Below the pieces are notes generated by a model. The model saw only the letters and a program-made list of their open reading frames with translations. It was not told the DNA's origin and ran no database searches. The position numbers and the translations under genes are program-made. From Leptofilum sp050292445 (GTDB lineage Bacteria > Chloroflexota > Anaerolineae > Promineifilales > Promineifilaceae), in NCBI GenBank assembly GCA_050292445.1, contig JBNKLQ010000256.1, forward strand, positions 1-8,498: a stretch of 8,498 nt of DNA, written 5' to 3'. Within the stretch, counting starts at the first letter, position 1. Each line of letters opens with the position of its first letter. This document shows, one piece after another, positions 1-6,784 of the stretch.

Positions 1-119
1 GTAGTAGATACAATCGTCGTGCCCGGCACCAGCCGCGTCACTTCCACCACCGTGGGCGCTGAGGCACATGCCGCCAACAGCCCTAAAGAAATGAAAAACA
101 AAGCCCACAAACGTCGCAT
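1..119 (-). CDS. Lipoprotein, N-terminal fragment (probable ABC-type binding lipoprotein)
   Basis: Only the first 39 codons lie in the window; the gene runs off the left edge. Seen: the minus-strand translation begins MRRLWALFFISLGLLAAC, a classic lipoprotein signal peptide with a short basic n-region (RR), a hydrophobic core and a lipobox LAAC, so Cys18 would be lipidated after signal peptidase II cleavage. The mature part starts ASAPTVVEVTRLVPGTT. Known: TVVEVTR and VPG repeats of this kind are frequent just after the lipid-anchored Cys in Chloroflexota extracellular solute-binding proteins. Inference: a surface-anchored binding protein, but the functional domain is outside the window. ATG at 119 is preferred because the signal peptide starts cleanly with MRR; an in-frame ATG at 128 would add MGS. 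The gene lies downstream of the Ig-repeat gene on the same strand, separated by about 250 nt containing an inverted repeat. Confidence 0.75.
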   Translation of the reverse strand, partial: MRRLWALFFISLGLLAACASAPTVVEVTRLVPGTTIVST

Positions 120-254
120 CGATCCCATCCAAAAAAAGAGGCTGCCACACAGTTGGGCAACCTCCTGTTAACCATTTGTAGTTTACCTTGCCACCAGTTG
201 CCCGCCAATCAAATCCTCTCCAGGTTAAGCCAAGGCTAACCAAACGGCCTTCAC

Positions 255-360
255 TTGTCATGCTGAGTGAAACGAAGCATCCCTTTGAGCGCTCCCTTTC
301 GCGGGCAATGACTATGACCAACGACCTTCAGAGGGATTCTTCACTGCGTTCAGAATACAA
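255..360. repeat. MITE/REP-like imperfect inverted repeat
   Basis: Left arm 255-284 and right arm 332-360 form an imperfect inverted repeat of about 29 bp. The left arm begins TTGTCATGCTGAGTGA and ends GAAGCATCCCT; the right arm, reverse-complemented, begins TTGTATTCTGAACGCA and ends GAAGAATCCCT. About three quarters of positions agree with one gap, and 47 nt separate the arms. From memory, the motif TGTCAT(G/T)CTGAGCGAAGCGAAG(C/A)ATC is dispersed in non-coding DNA of many unrelated bacteria; this copy looks like a decayed member. It lies between two minus-strand genes, with its right arm ending 9 nt beyond the stop codon of the Ig-repeat gene, so it could also act as a transcript-end hairpin. 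No transposase is present. Confidence 0.7.
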
Positions 361-369
361 GGTAGGGTT

Positions 370-1716
370 TTAGTTATCTTCAACCGGCCACTCAGGTACC
401 TCGCGAGGGGTACATTCCGGCCGATTGGCATCATCAGGTGCGTCTACCGTAATTTCCGTGATGCCGAGGCGCTCGTTGAACGTTACTACCTCCACATCTT
501 CATGGATGAGGCCGGCCCAGACCGGCTGCGGATTCCGGTCGCCAAACTCATTGGTCATGCGAATGCTGCCCGTCACGGTCACCCGCTCGCCCGGCATCAG
601 GTAGCTAAAGCCATCAATGACGGTTAGATCTTCGGGGTTGCCTAGCGCCCAGCGATAGGGGTAGTTGGTCAGCTCATTTTCATAGCCAATGCCCAAGCGG
701 AACACACCAGACTGGGTGAACCAACCCAAAGTGTTGTAGTTCCACTCGGAATCATACATCGTGCCGGGTGGTGGACCGCTGGTACGCACAGGGGTAGAAC
801 CGTAATTTTCAACGGTAACGCTGAAGGTGATTACATCACAAAGGGGAACGGCCGTCTTGTCCCAATCTACCGTCTCCCCCGCTGGCGGCGAGATGATGCG
901 CACGCGCGGCACGCCGCCAAACTGTATCGTCAGTTCTTCTTCTACGCGCACCCGCTGCCCCTCCAAATCCTGGGCAATGGCCACAATGGGATAGGTGCCG
1001 TCCGGTGGTGGCGTCGCGCCATCGTCCACGCCGCCTTCGTAATCGTAATAATGCCAGCCTTCGGCATTGGGCACGACCACCTGTTCAAACTCGCTGATGG
1101 GCAGTTCGCCGCCGTCGGGCATTTGCAAAAAGACCCGCACATGGTCTACATCTTTCGCCAGGTATAATTGGGGCTGCACCCGGTCATCCACGCCATCACG
1201 GTTAGGCGTAAAGATTGTTTTGTCCAGCGTAAAATCACGAATGTCGGGCAACACGGGATCGGCATCCACAATCAGCAGTTCACCCTGCTGCGTTTCTGTG
1301 TTGTTATTCTCGTCGGTGGCACTGATGGTCCAGGTGTAACGGCCGTCTTGCAGCAATCGCGCCAAAATCTCCCCTTCGATCTGATCTTCCGGCAATGTGT
1401 ACGGGTCCACCACGCCGCTAAACGTCACGCTGTACGCACCTGCGCCACGTGGTTTTTCTTGGCGGAAGTAAAAGCGGTCCCCGGTCTCGTTCTCAAAGTA
1501 AATGGAAACGGTCGCGTTGCGTGAAATCTCGTAGGAGATGGTAGTGGCATCGGTATCGCCATCGGCGTTGGGACTAATTTCGGTTTTGTCCACCTGCACA
1601 TTGCGCAGCAGGCTATTATCGCCATTGAGCAACCGGTTACCCAGAAAAACGGCCGTAGCCACCACAATCAGCGCCACCAATCCCACCCAAATGAAAGTTG
1701 ATTTTTGATTGAACAT
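370..1716 (-). CDS. Membrane-anchored surface protein with two FlgD-like Ig repeats
   Basis: A 448-residue exported protein. Seen: residues about 8-26 (FIWVGLVALIVVATAVFLG) form an uncleaved-looking N-terminal membrane anchor without a lipobox Cys. Two homologous modules follow. Module 1 (about 38-150) opens VDKTEISPNADGDTD and closes DGRYTWTISATDENNN. Module 2 (about 160-265) opens LDKTIFTPNRDGVDD and closes DGTYPIVAIAQDLEG. The (S/T)PN-x-DG-x-x-D opening and DG(R/T)Y closing are typical of FlgD-type Ig-like repeats and of gliding/secretion C-terminal domains. The C-terminal region (about 270-430) is beta-rich and resembles a CARDB-like module but was not securely assigned. Acidic tail. Function unknown; probably a structural, adhesive or binding role outside the membrane. 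ATG at 1716 is used because it gives the anchor directly; no clear Shine-Dalgarno sequence precedes it. Ends upstream of the lipoprotein gene on the same strand. Confidence 0.8.
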   Translation of the reverse strand: MFNQKSTFIWVGLVALIVVATAVFLGNRLLNGDNSLLRNVQVDKTEISPNADGDTDATTISYEISRNATVSIYFENETGDRFYFRQEKPRGAGAYSVTFSGVVDPYTLPEDQIEGEILARLLQDGRYTWTISATDENNNTETQQGELLIVDADPVLPDIRDFTLDKTIFTPNRDGVDDRVQPQLYLAKDVDHVRVFLQMPDGGELPISEFEQVVVPNAEGWHYYDYEGGVDDGATPPPDGTYPIVAIAQDLEGQRVRVEEELTIQFGGVPRVRIISPPAGETVDWDKTAVPLCDVITFSVTVENYGSTPVRTSGPPPGTMYDSEWNYNTLGWFTQSGVFRLGIGYENELTNYPYRWALGNPEDLTVIDGFSYLMPGERVTVTGSIRMTNEFGDRNPQPVWAGLIHEDVEVVTFNERLGITEITVDAPDDANRPECTPREVPEWPVEDN

Positions 1717-1849
1717 GGCGCAAGTTTACCAAAGGCACAGATGGGGGGCGAACGATGATCCACCCATGATTCCCCTACCTTGCCCTCGTCTGGTGGCAAT
1801 GTTACAATGCCGCCGCAATATGCATTAACAAACTTCGGGAACCCTAATC

Positions 1850-1879
1850 TGGACAATAAAAACCCTTATCAATTATCAA
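1850..1879 (+). promoter_or_regulatory. Candidate sigma-70-like promoter for the phospholipid operon
   Basis: TGGACA at 1850-1855 matches the -35 consensus at 5 of 6 positions, and TATCAA at 1874-1879 matches the -10 consensus at 4 of 6, with an 18-nt spacer. The -10 falls in a tandem duplication of TTATCAA (1866-1872 and 1873-1879). Transcription would start around the left arm of the following inverted repeat and give a leader of about 95 nt before psd. Eye-based and weak; there is no second supporting element. Confidence 0.25.
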
Positions 1880-1880
1880 C

Positions 1881-1943
1881 AGATTACGCAGATATGTATA
1901 CGTGGAGAAGTTTTGCAAGAGATGAATCGCTTCTGCGTAATCT
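1881..1943. repeat. Perfect 12-bp inverted repeat with a T-rich tail ahead of psd
   Basis: AGATTACGCAGA at 1881-1892 is perfectly inverted as TCTGCGTAATCT at 1932-1943, with 39 nt between. A T-rich run (1944-1953, nine T of ten) follows the right arm on the plus strand, so a transcript entering from the left would form a stem followed by a U-tract, as in an intrinsic terminator or attenuator, though the loop is long. The ATTACGCAGAT word also recalls dispersed intergenic repeats of many bacterial genomes, so a mobile palindromic element is an equally good reading. It sits 39 nt upstream of the psd start. Confidence 0.6.
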
Positions 1944-1982
1944 TTGTTTTTTTGCTCCCTTAAAGGATTAATTTGCTTAACG

Positions 1983-2669
1983 ATGACGAATTACGGTAAA
2001 GATCGTGCCTGGCCTTTTGCGGAAGGCGGCGGCGGCACGATCGCTTTTTTTACGATTATGTGGGTAACGGCCGTTTTCCTCTGGCTCCAATTCAGCAACT
2101 GGGTGACCGGCATCTTTTTGGTTCTGGCTTCGTTTCTCTGGCTGCTCATCCTCTACTTTTTCCGCGACCCCAACCGGCAGATTGAGGCCAAACCAGGGCT
2201 GGTGCTGGGTCCCGGCGATGGCGAAGTGGTAGAAATTATCACCGAAACGGAGGGCCGCTATTTGCAGGCAGAAGTGATTCGGATGAGCATGTTTCTGGAC
2301 ATCACCGATGTGCATGTGCAGCGGATACCATTGGCAGGCAAAGTTACCCTGGTACAACATGAGCCAGGGAAATTTTTGCAAGCCTTTAGGCCAGAAGCCT
2401 CCGAGGTAAATGAGTATATTGCGATGGTGACAGAATCGGTGGGATACGGCCGACTCCTCACCAAACAAATCGCAGGTATTCTGGCTCGCCGCTGCCTCAA
2501 CTACCTCAAGCCGGGCGATGAAGTGCAAACCGGTCAGCGCTTTGGTCTTATCCGCTTTAGCTCCCGCGTCGATCTGTTTCTGCCGCCCACCGCCCAAATG
2601 CTCGTCAAAGTGGGTGACAAAGTAACCGGCGGCATCACGCCCATTGCCCAACTCAAAAAATTCCCATGA
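1983..2669 (+). CDS. psd: Phosphatidylserine decarboxylase proenzyme, short type
   Basis: Membrane-bound pyruvoyl enzyme that decarboxylates phosphatidylserine to phosphatidylethanolamine. Seen in 228 residues: two N-terminal membrane segments (about 19-36 and 41-60), then YFFRDPNR at 58-65, VLGPGDGEV at 74-82, the core MSMFLDITDVHVQRIPLAGKV at 101-121, QIAGILARR at 162-170, and FGLIRFSSRVDLFLP near the C-terminus. These match the short (about 210-230 residue) Psd family. Known: the proenzyme self-cleaves before a Ser, which becomes the pyruvoyl group; the usual motif is FGS. Here it is FSS (Ser193-Ser194), so the residue before the presumed cleaved Ser is Ser instead of Gly. ATG at 1983 is chosen because an upstream in-frame ATG at 1944 would add a non-family peptide that overlaps the inverted repeat's right edge; AAAGGA at 1962-1967 is a distant Shine-Dalgarno candidate. 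The TGA overlaps the ATG of pssA (ATGA). Confidence 0.92.
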   Translation: MTNYGKDRAWPFAEGGGGTIAFFTIMWVTAVFLWLQFSNWVTGIFLVLASFLWLLILYFFRDPNRQIEAKPGLVLGPGDGEVVEIITETEGRYLQAEVIRMSMFLDITDVHVQRIPLAGKVTLVQHEPGKFLQAFRPEASEVNEYIAMVTESVGYGRLLTKQIAGILARRCLNYLKPGDEVQTGQRFGLIRFSSRVDLFLPPTAQMLVKVGDKVTGGITPIAQLKKFP

Positions 2670-3370
2670 AAAGTCAATATCGTTACCTCATCCCCAACAG
2701 CATCACCTTCACCTCCCTCACCTGTGGCATCGTCTCCATTTTGCTGGCAGCTACGGGGGAACTGGTGACGGCCGGCATCCTTATTTTGGCCAGCTACATC
2801 TTGGATTTATTCGATGGGGCATCGGCCCGTTACTTTAACGCCGGGTCTGCCTTTGGCCTCCAGCTCGATTCGCTCGTCGATATGGTCAGTTTAGGCACAG
2901 CCCCCACGGTGCTGGCTTTTATGTACCTTTATTTAGCCGATGTGGCTTCAACCCTCTTCATCGGTGTGCTGGCCGTCTTTTTTGCGCTGGCTGGAGCATA
3001 CCGTCTGGCCCGCTTTAACTTGCTGCCACCCAAAGCCAGCGGGAGCGGCGATTCCGCCGGACTCACCATTTCTTCCGCTGGGGCCACGCTGGCCCTGGCT
3101 GTCGTCTCCAACATGACGATTCTGACCCTGCCGCTGCCCGCCAGTTGGCTTATGCCCATTATGGTCATTTGCGGTTTTCTGATGGTGAGCCGGATTCCAT
3201 TCCCTTCATTTAGAGGTGTTTTTAAAGGGCGGGTGCGCATTGCCATTTTGCTAGTGTTGTTTACGGTCACCATCGCCTGGGCCACATTTGGCAAAGCGTG
3301 GCATTTTTGGAACACGGTTTATCTGGGCTGGGGCTTAGCTCGCGCGGGGTATTTACAATTCAATGAGTGA
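2666..3370 (+). CDS. pssA: CDP-diacylglycerol--serine O-phosphatidyltransferase
   Basis: Integral membrane enzyme that joins CDP-diacylglycerol and L-serine to give phosphatidylserine and CMP, the substrate of the adjacent Psd. Seen in 234 residues: the full CDP-alcohol phosphatidyltransferase signature DG-x2-AR-x8-G-x3-D-x3-D, with D50, G51, A54, R55, G64, D68 and D72. PNSITFTSLTCG at 10-21 is the usual PssA N-terminus, and RLARFN at 113-118 is characteristic of the serine-specific type II branch. Several hydrophobic segments follow (about 95-112, 135-155, 160-176, 192-208). Length fits the Gram-positive/archaeal-type PssA. It overlaps psd by 4 nt and the next gene by 8 nt, implying translational coupling. 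The lack of PS-to-cardiolipin or PG-synthase features and the psd neighbour make serine the confident substrate. Confidence 0.93.
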   Translation: MKSQYRYLIPNSITFTSLTCGIVSILLAATGELVTAGILILASYILDLFDGASARYFNAGSAFGLQLDSLVDMVSLGTAPTVLAFMYLYLADVASTLFIGVLAVFFALAGAYRLARFNLLPPKASGSGDSAGLTISSAGATLALAVVSNMTILTLPLPASWLMPIMVICGFLMVSRIPFPSFRGVFKGRVRIAILLVLFTVTIAWATFGKAWHFWNTVYLGWGLARAGYLQFNE

Positions 3371-4046
3371 TACAACCAGTAGTTGGCAAGATAAATTCAG
3401 CGGTACAGCACTGTACGCCTGGGCACGGCTAACCAGCCGCCGCAGCCGCTTTCAGGTGACGGGACTAGAACATTTACAGGCGGCGCAAGAACGGCAACGG
3501 CCGTTCATCTTTGCCGCCTGGCACGGTATGACCATGATGCTGGTCGGCTTCTTTGCCAACCAGTACGACTTGAGCCGCCTCGTGCTCATTTTGCCCGATG
3601 ACTGGCGCGGCGGTACGTTGACCGTGTTTGCCAACAAGCTGGGCGTTACCCCCTTCCCCATGAACCTGCACGGCGACGCCAGCATGGCCTCGGCGCGTCA
3701 GCTGGCCAAGCTGGTGCGGCAGGTCAAAGCGGGGCGGGACGCTTACATCACGCCAGATGGCCCCGAAGGGCCTTCGTACGAAATCAAACCGGGCATCACT
3801 TTCATTGCCAAAAAAGCGGATGCCACGATTTTGCCATTGGGTGCTTACGCCCGGCATGGCTACCGGGTACCTCGCTGGGACCGGTACGTACTGCCCTATC
3901 CATTCAGCAAAATTGCCATCCAGATTGGGGAGCCGCTGGTGGTGGACAAAGATGCGGATTTAACGGCCGTATCCCACCACCTGACCCAACAATTGCACCA
4001 TGTCACCTTGCAAGCTGCCGCTAACTATTACGAAAAACCATTCTAA
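3363..4046 (+). CDS. DUF374-type lysophospholipid acyltransferase family protein (copy 1)
   Basis: Probable membrane-associated acyltransferase acting on a lipid or lipid-linked acceptor; exact acceptor unknown. Seen in 227 residues: FAAWHGMTMM around His54, the DGPEGP motif at 132-137 followed by KPGITFIAKKADATILPLG, and a C-terminal WDRYVLPYPFSKIAIQIGEPL block. These are the landmarks of DUF374, a family related to the PlsC/LpxL acyltransferases. The position five after His54 is Met, so the canonical H-x4-D dyad of PlsC is not present, as seems usual in DUF374. The start codon lies within the pssA end (8-nt overlap), so it is almost certainly co-translated with the phosphatidylethanolamine genes. 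Paralogous to the gene at 4125-4784. Alternative: an acyltransferase for a glycolipid or lipoprotein precursor. Confidence 0.85.
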   Translation: MSDTTSSWQDKFSGTALYAWARLTSRRSRFQVTGLEHLQAAQERQRPFIFAAWHGMTMMLVGFFANQYDLSRLVLILPDDWRGGTLTVFANKLGVTPFPMNLHGDASMASARQLAKLVRQVKAGRDAYITPDGPEGPSYEIKPGITFIAKKADATILPLGAYARHGYRVPRWDRYVLPYPFSKIAIQIGEPLVVDKDADLTAVSHHLTQQLHHVTLQAAANYYEKPF

Positions 4047-4053
4047 AATATCT

Positions 4054-4112
4054 AGACCCTAAGGGTTTAGTTTCAGGAAGCCCAGCTTACTCAAGTCAAA
4101 CCCTTAGGGTCT
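4054..4112. repeat. Paired palindromic element 1 (AGACCCTAAGGGTTT type)
   Basis: AGACCCTAAGGGTTT at 4054-4068 is exactly inverted as AAACCCTTAGGGTCT at 4098-4112, with a 29-nt spacer. Each arm is itself an odd palindrome (ACCCT-A-AGGGT and ACCCT-T-AGGGT), so the arms are also near-direct repeats. The nine bases TTTCAGGAA follow each arm (4071-4079 and 4112-4120), strengthening the direct-repeat relation. It fills the gap between the two DUF374 genes. An RNA hairpin with a 15-bp stem is possible, but no U-tract follows, so a simple terminator is not favoured. A REP/REPIN-like dispersed repeat or a protein-binding site are the alternatives. Confidence 0.75.
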
Positions 4113-4124
4113 TTCAGGAATTCC

Positions 4125-4784
4125 ATGACAACTTTCACCGAGCGAAGATTACAATTTCAGGGCAACATGCTTGCCCTTTACCATCGCATCCTGGCGCGCA
4201 CCGTGCGTTGGCAAATCGAGGGGCGGGCCAACGTCTCTAAAGCGCAGGCCAGCAAACGGCCGCTTCTCTGGCTTTTCTGGCATGAACAACTTTCCTTTTT
4301 TGTGACCTATGGCGTGCGCTTTGTGGGCGCTGAAAAGTTCACCATTGTTACCCTTGGTGGGGACCCACGTGGCGATGTTTTAACAACGTTTGCCTCCGCA
4401 CTAGGCGCTTCACCCTACGGTGTCGATATGCAGGGCAACCCGATGGAAGCTGGTCGCAAAGTGCTGCGCATCATTGAAGCAATGAAGGGGGGCAAGGATT
4501 CCTTTTTGGCACCCGACGGGCCAGATGGCCCTGCCTTTGAACCGAAAGCCGGGGCTTCGTTTCTGGCGCGCAAAGCGGAAGCTGCTGTGATTCCCGTCGG
4601 TGGCTTCACCAATGCCGGTTACGCCTTGCGCCGCTGGGATAAATATCTGGTGCCCTTTCCTTTTGCCCGACTGCGGCTGGTGTTTGGCGAGCCAATTTTT
4701 GTCAACAGACGAGACAAAGATGAGGCGGTAACGGAGAAGATCGCGGGGGCATTAACGGCCGTTCACCAGCAGGCCCGTAGCTAA
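4125..4784 (+). CDS. DUF374-type lysophospholipid acyltransferase family protein (copy 2)
   Basis: A second DUF374 acyltransferase in tandem. Seen in 219 residues: LLWLFWHEQL around His53, DGPDGP at 131-136 followed by KAGASFLARKAEAAVIPVGG, and WDKYLVPFPFARLRLVFGEPI at 171-191, each aligning with copy 1 in the same order and spacing. As in copy 1, the fifth residue after the His is hydrophobic (Phe58), so there is no H-x4-D. Inference: a diverged tandem duplicate, probably with a different acyl donor or acceptor. AGGAA at 4116-4120 gives a Shine-Dalgarno sequence 4 nt before ATG 4125, and this site lies within the right-hand TTTCAGGAA copy of the intergenic repeat. A later in-frame ATG at 4164 is possible. 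The stop is 25 nt from the convergent bisphosphatase stop. Confidence 0.85.
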   Translation: MTTFTERRLQFQGNMLALYHRILARTVRWQIEGRANVSKAQASKRPLLWLFWHEQLSFFVTYGVRFVGAEKFTIVTLGGDPRGDVLTTFASALGASPYGVDMQGNPMEAGRKVLRIIEAMKGGKDSFLAPDGPDGPAFEPKAGASFLARKAEAAVIPVGGFTNAGYALRRWDKYLVPFPFARLRLVFGEPIFVNRRDKDEAVTEKIAGALTAVHQQARS

Positions 4785-4809
4785 CCTAGATTGGCCTAAT
4801 CTTCCAGCA

Positions 4810-6771
4810 TCATTGTTCCTTGATCACCCCCGTCCGGTACGCTTTCAGCAGCGCCTGCAACTGGTGAATTTTTTCCTGCGTTTTGCGTCCTTCGTCCGTA
4901 TCGCGCACGCGAATGCGCGTGTAGTTCGCTTCTAAAATCTCCGTTTTGGAATGGATGTCCAGCTCCTCTTCAATGGCGCGTTGGGTCGATTCAAACGGGG
5001 CATGCGAGGCCAGCAAAAAACCGTAAGAGTTGTGAATAAGCGTGTAGCCCGCAATGCCAGTTTTATCCTGATACGCTTTGGAAAACCCGCCGTCGATGAC
5101 AATGAGACGGCCGTTGGCCTTCACTGGACTCTCCCCTTTTTTCACCTCCACCGGAACATGCCCATTGACAATGCGCGCGGTTTTGGGGTCCAGGCCGAAC
5201 TCTTGTAGGATTTTTACGGCCGTTTCCGGCTTGTCCCGCAACGCATAATACGCATTCTTTCCTTCCGCGTGGGTAGCCCGGTCGGCCAAAAAGTACCGCT
5301 CAAAAGTCGCCATCTTTTCCTTGCCAAACAGCGGCGAATGGGAACCGCTCCACAAATACCACATCGCATCCATGCCATACTGCTTCTGTTCCGGGTCGCT
5401 GGCAAAATACCCCTGCCGCGCCAGCCGGTCCAGCCGATCCATAAACACCTTTGCCTGGTAAGACTCACCATCCACCCGCACAGAAGCAAACGAGCCGTCT
5501 GAATTCATAGCGATGCAACCATGATAAAGCAAATTGCCATTGTAAATAAGGTAAAGACTGCCCTTTGAGTACAAAAAACGAACGTGCCGCTGCAACCGTT
5601 CGCTGTTGGCAAAAGAAAGGCGCAGCTTTTCTAAAACAAACTGTTCTTTTTCCGTCAGCATGTATGGATTTTTAGGATCAATGGTGGGCAAATTCATATC
5701 CAGCAGCGGATGTTCCTTTCCATCAATGCAGATTGTCCCATCGCCAAAATTTATTTTGTCCAGCAGCAGCCGGTCGGCCATGCCGTACTGGGGGCGGCGC
5801 CGAATGATTTGCGCCTCCAACTTGAGCTGAATAATGGCTATGGCCTTGTGCATTTTAGACATCAATTGCAGCTCGTTGCGGGTAAACTCTTCGGCCGTTT
5901 CTTTAGGCGCAAATTGTTCGCATGGATCATCTGCATACAGTTCCATCGCAAAGGAAGCCAACGGCAGCAGGCTGACAGCATAGCCATTTTCCAGCGTTTC
6001 CATATTACCATAGCGCAGGCAAATGCGAATGACGTTAGCCAGGCACGCCTCGCTGCCTGCCGCTGCGCCCATCCACAAAATGTCGTGGTTGCCCCACTGC
6101 ACATCAACAGAATGATAATCTACCAGCCGGTCCATAATGATGTGTGCCCCCGGCCCCCGATCGTACACATCGCCAATAACGTGCAGCCGGGCAATGGCCA
6201 GCCGCTGGACAAGCCGGGCCATGGCCACAACAAACGCATTCCCCCGGTCAGTAGAAATGATCGTGTCGATGATGCTTTGGTAATATTCTTGCTTGTTTTC
6301 TAATCCTTCCTGCTCATGCAGCAGTTCCTCAATGATGAAAGCAAAATCATCGGGGAGGGCCTCACGTACGGCCGTACGCGTATATTTAGACGCCACCACC
6401 CGGCACAATTTAATCAGTCGGAACAGCGTGATGCGATACCACTCGGCCTTGTTCTCCACGTTCTTCAAAATAAGGGGAAGCTTTTGCTCTGGATAATAAA
6501 TGAGCGTAGCAAAATTACGCTTTTCATGTTCTAGCAGCGTATTTGAGAAGATCTCTTCAATCTTGCGCCGGATGGAACCGGAGCCGTTTTTGAGCACATG
6601 CGAAAACGCCTCATATTCGCCATGCACGTCAGAAATAAAATGTTCGGTGCCCTTGGGCAGGTTCAAATTGGCGCTGAAATTAATAATGGCCATGGAGGCA
6701 GCTTGAATGGAAGGATATTGCTGGGCCAAAAGCTGCAAAAAGCTCAAACTGTATGTTTCTTGCTCGGACAT
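4810..6771 (-). CDS. fbp: Fructose-1,6-bisphosphatase, class III
   Basis: Cytoplasmic gluconeogenic enzyme hydrolysing fructose-1,6-bisphosphate to fructose-6-phosphate; the class III (Bacillus-type) enzyme has a calcineurin-like metallophosphatase core. Seen in 653 residues: SDVHGEY (Asp48, His50), GDVYDRGPG (Asp201, Asp204, Arg205), GNHD (227-230), NGHVPV (His538) and IDGGFSKAY (559-567), which together supply the di-metal site and catalytic residues. N-terminal LLAQQYP is also typical. Length matches the family (about 640-670). The start at 6771 is chosen over an upstream in-frame ATG at 6813 because GGAGAAG lies 6 nt before it and MSEQETYSLSFLQLLAQQ is the usual N-terminus. Convergent with the lipid operon; upstream on the same strand lie the small unknown gene and a sugar kinase. 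Confidence 0.95.
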   Translation of the reverse strand: MSEQETYSLSFLQLLAQQYPSIQAASMAIINFSANLNLPKGTEHFISDVHGEYEAFSHVLKNGSGSIRRKIEEIFSNTLLEHEKRNFATLIYYPEQKLPLILKNVENKAEWYRITLFRLIKLCRVVASKYTRTAVREALPDDFAFIIEELLHEQEGLENKQEYYQSIIDTIISTDRGNAFVVAMARLVQRLAIARLHVIGDVYDRGPGAHIIMDRLVDYHSVDVQWGNHDILWMGAAAGSEACLANVIRICLRYGNMETLENGYAVSLLPLASFAMELYADDPCEQFAPKETAEEFTRNELQLMSKMHKAIAIIQLKLEAQIIRRRPQYGMADRLLLDKINFGDGTICIDGKEHPLLDMNLPTIDPKNPYMLTEKEQFVLEKLRLSFANSERLQRHVRFLYSKGSLYLIYNGNLLYHGCIAMNSDGSFASVRVDGESYQAKVFMDRLDRLARQGYFASDPEQKQYGMDAMWYLWSGSHSPLFGKEKMATFERYFLADRATHAEGKNAYYALRDKPETAVKILQEFGLDPKTARIVNGHVPVEVKKGESPVKANGRLIVIDGGFSKAYQDKTGIAGYTLIHNSYGFLLASHAPFESTQRAIEEELDIHSKTEILEANYTRIRVRDTDEGRKTQEKIHQLQALLKAYRTGVIKEQ

Positions 6772-6777
6772 GTGGTT

Positions 6778-6784
6778 CTTCTCC
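6778..6784 (-). promoter_or_regulatory. Ribosome binding site deciding the fbp start
   Basis: On the minus strand GGAGAAG is followed by AACCAC and then ATG (6771), a strong Shine-Dalgarno sequence at ideal spacing. It lies inside the longer open frame that begins at 6813 and so argues for the shorter, 653-residue product. Confidence 0.75.

Noticed and set aside
188..373. A 61-codon open frame running through the inverted repeat at 255-360
   Set aside because: Half of it is repeat sequence, it has no family features and no convincing ribosome binding site.
1977..2651. A 224-codon open frame antisense to psd
   Set aside because: The plus-strand frame carries the full Psd motif set; the antisense translation has no recognisable domain and no ribosome binding site.
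4054..4112. Telomere-like TTTAGGG/CCCTAAA words in the intergenic element
   Set aside because: Only single copies within a palindrome and no tandem array; the bacterial gene context makes a telomeric origin untenable.
4788..4802. Small hairpin AGATT-GGCCT-AATCT in the convergent gap between the lipid operon and fbp
   Set aside because: Only 5 A/T-rich base pairs and no T-tract; too weak to call a bidirectional terminator, although one would be expected here.
5710..6303. A 197-codon plus-strand open frame inside fbp
   Set aside because: It overlaps the catalytic metallophosphatase motifs of the minus-strand bisphosphatase; composition (Gln, His and Asn rich) is typical of an antisense shadow.
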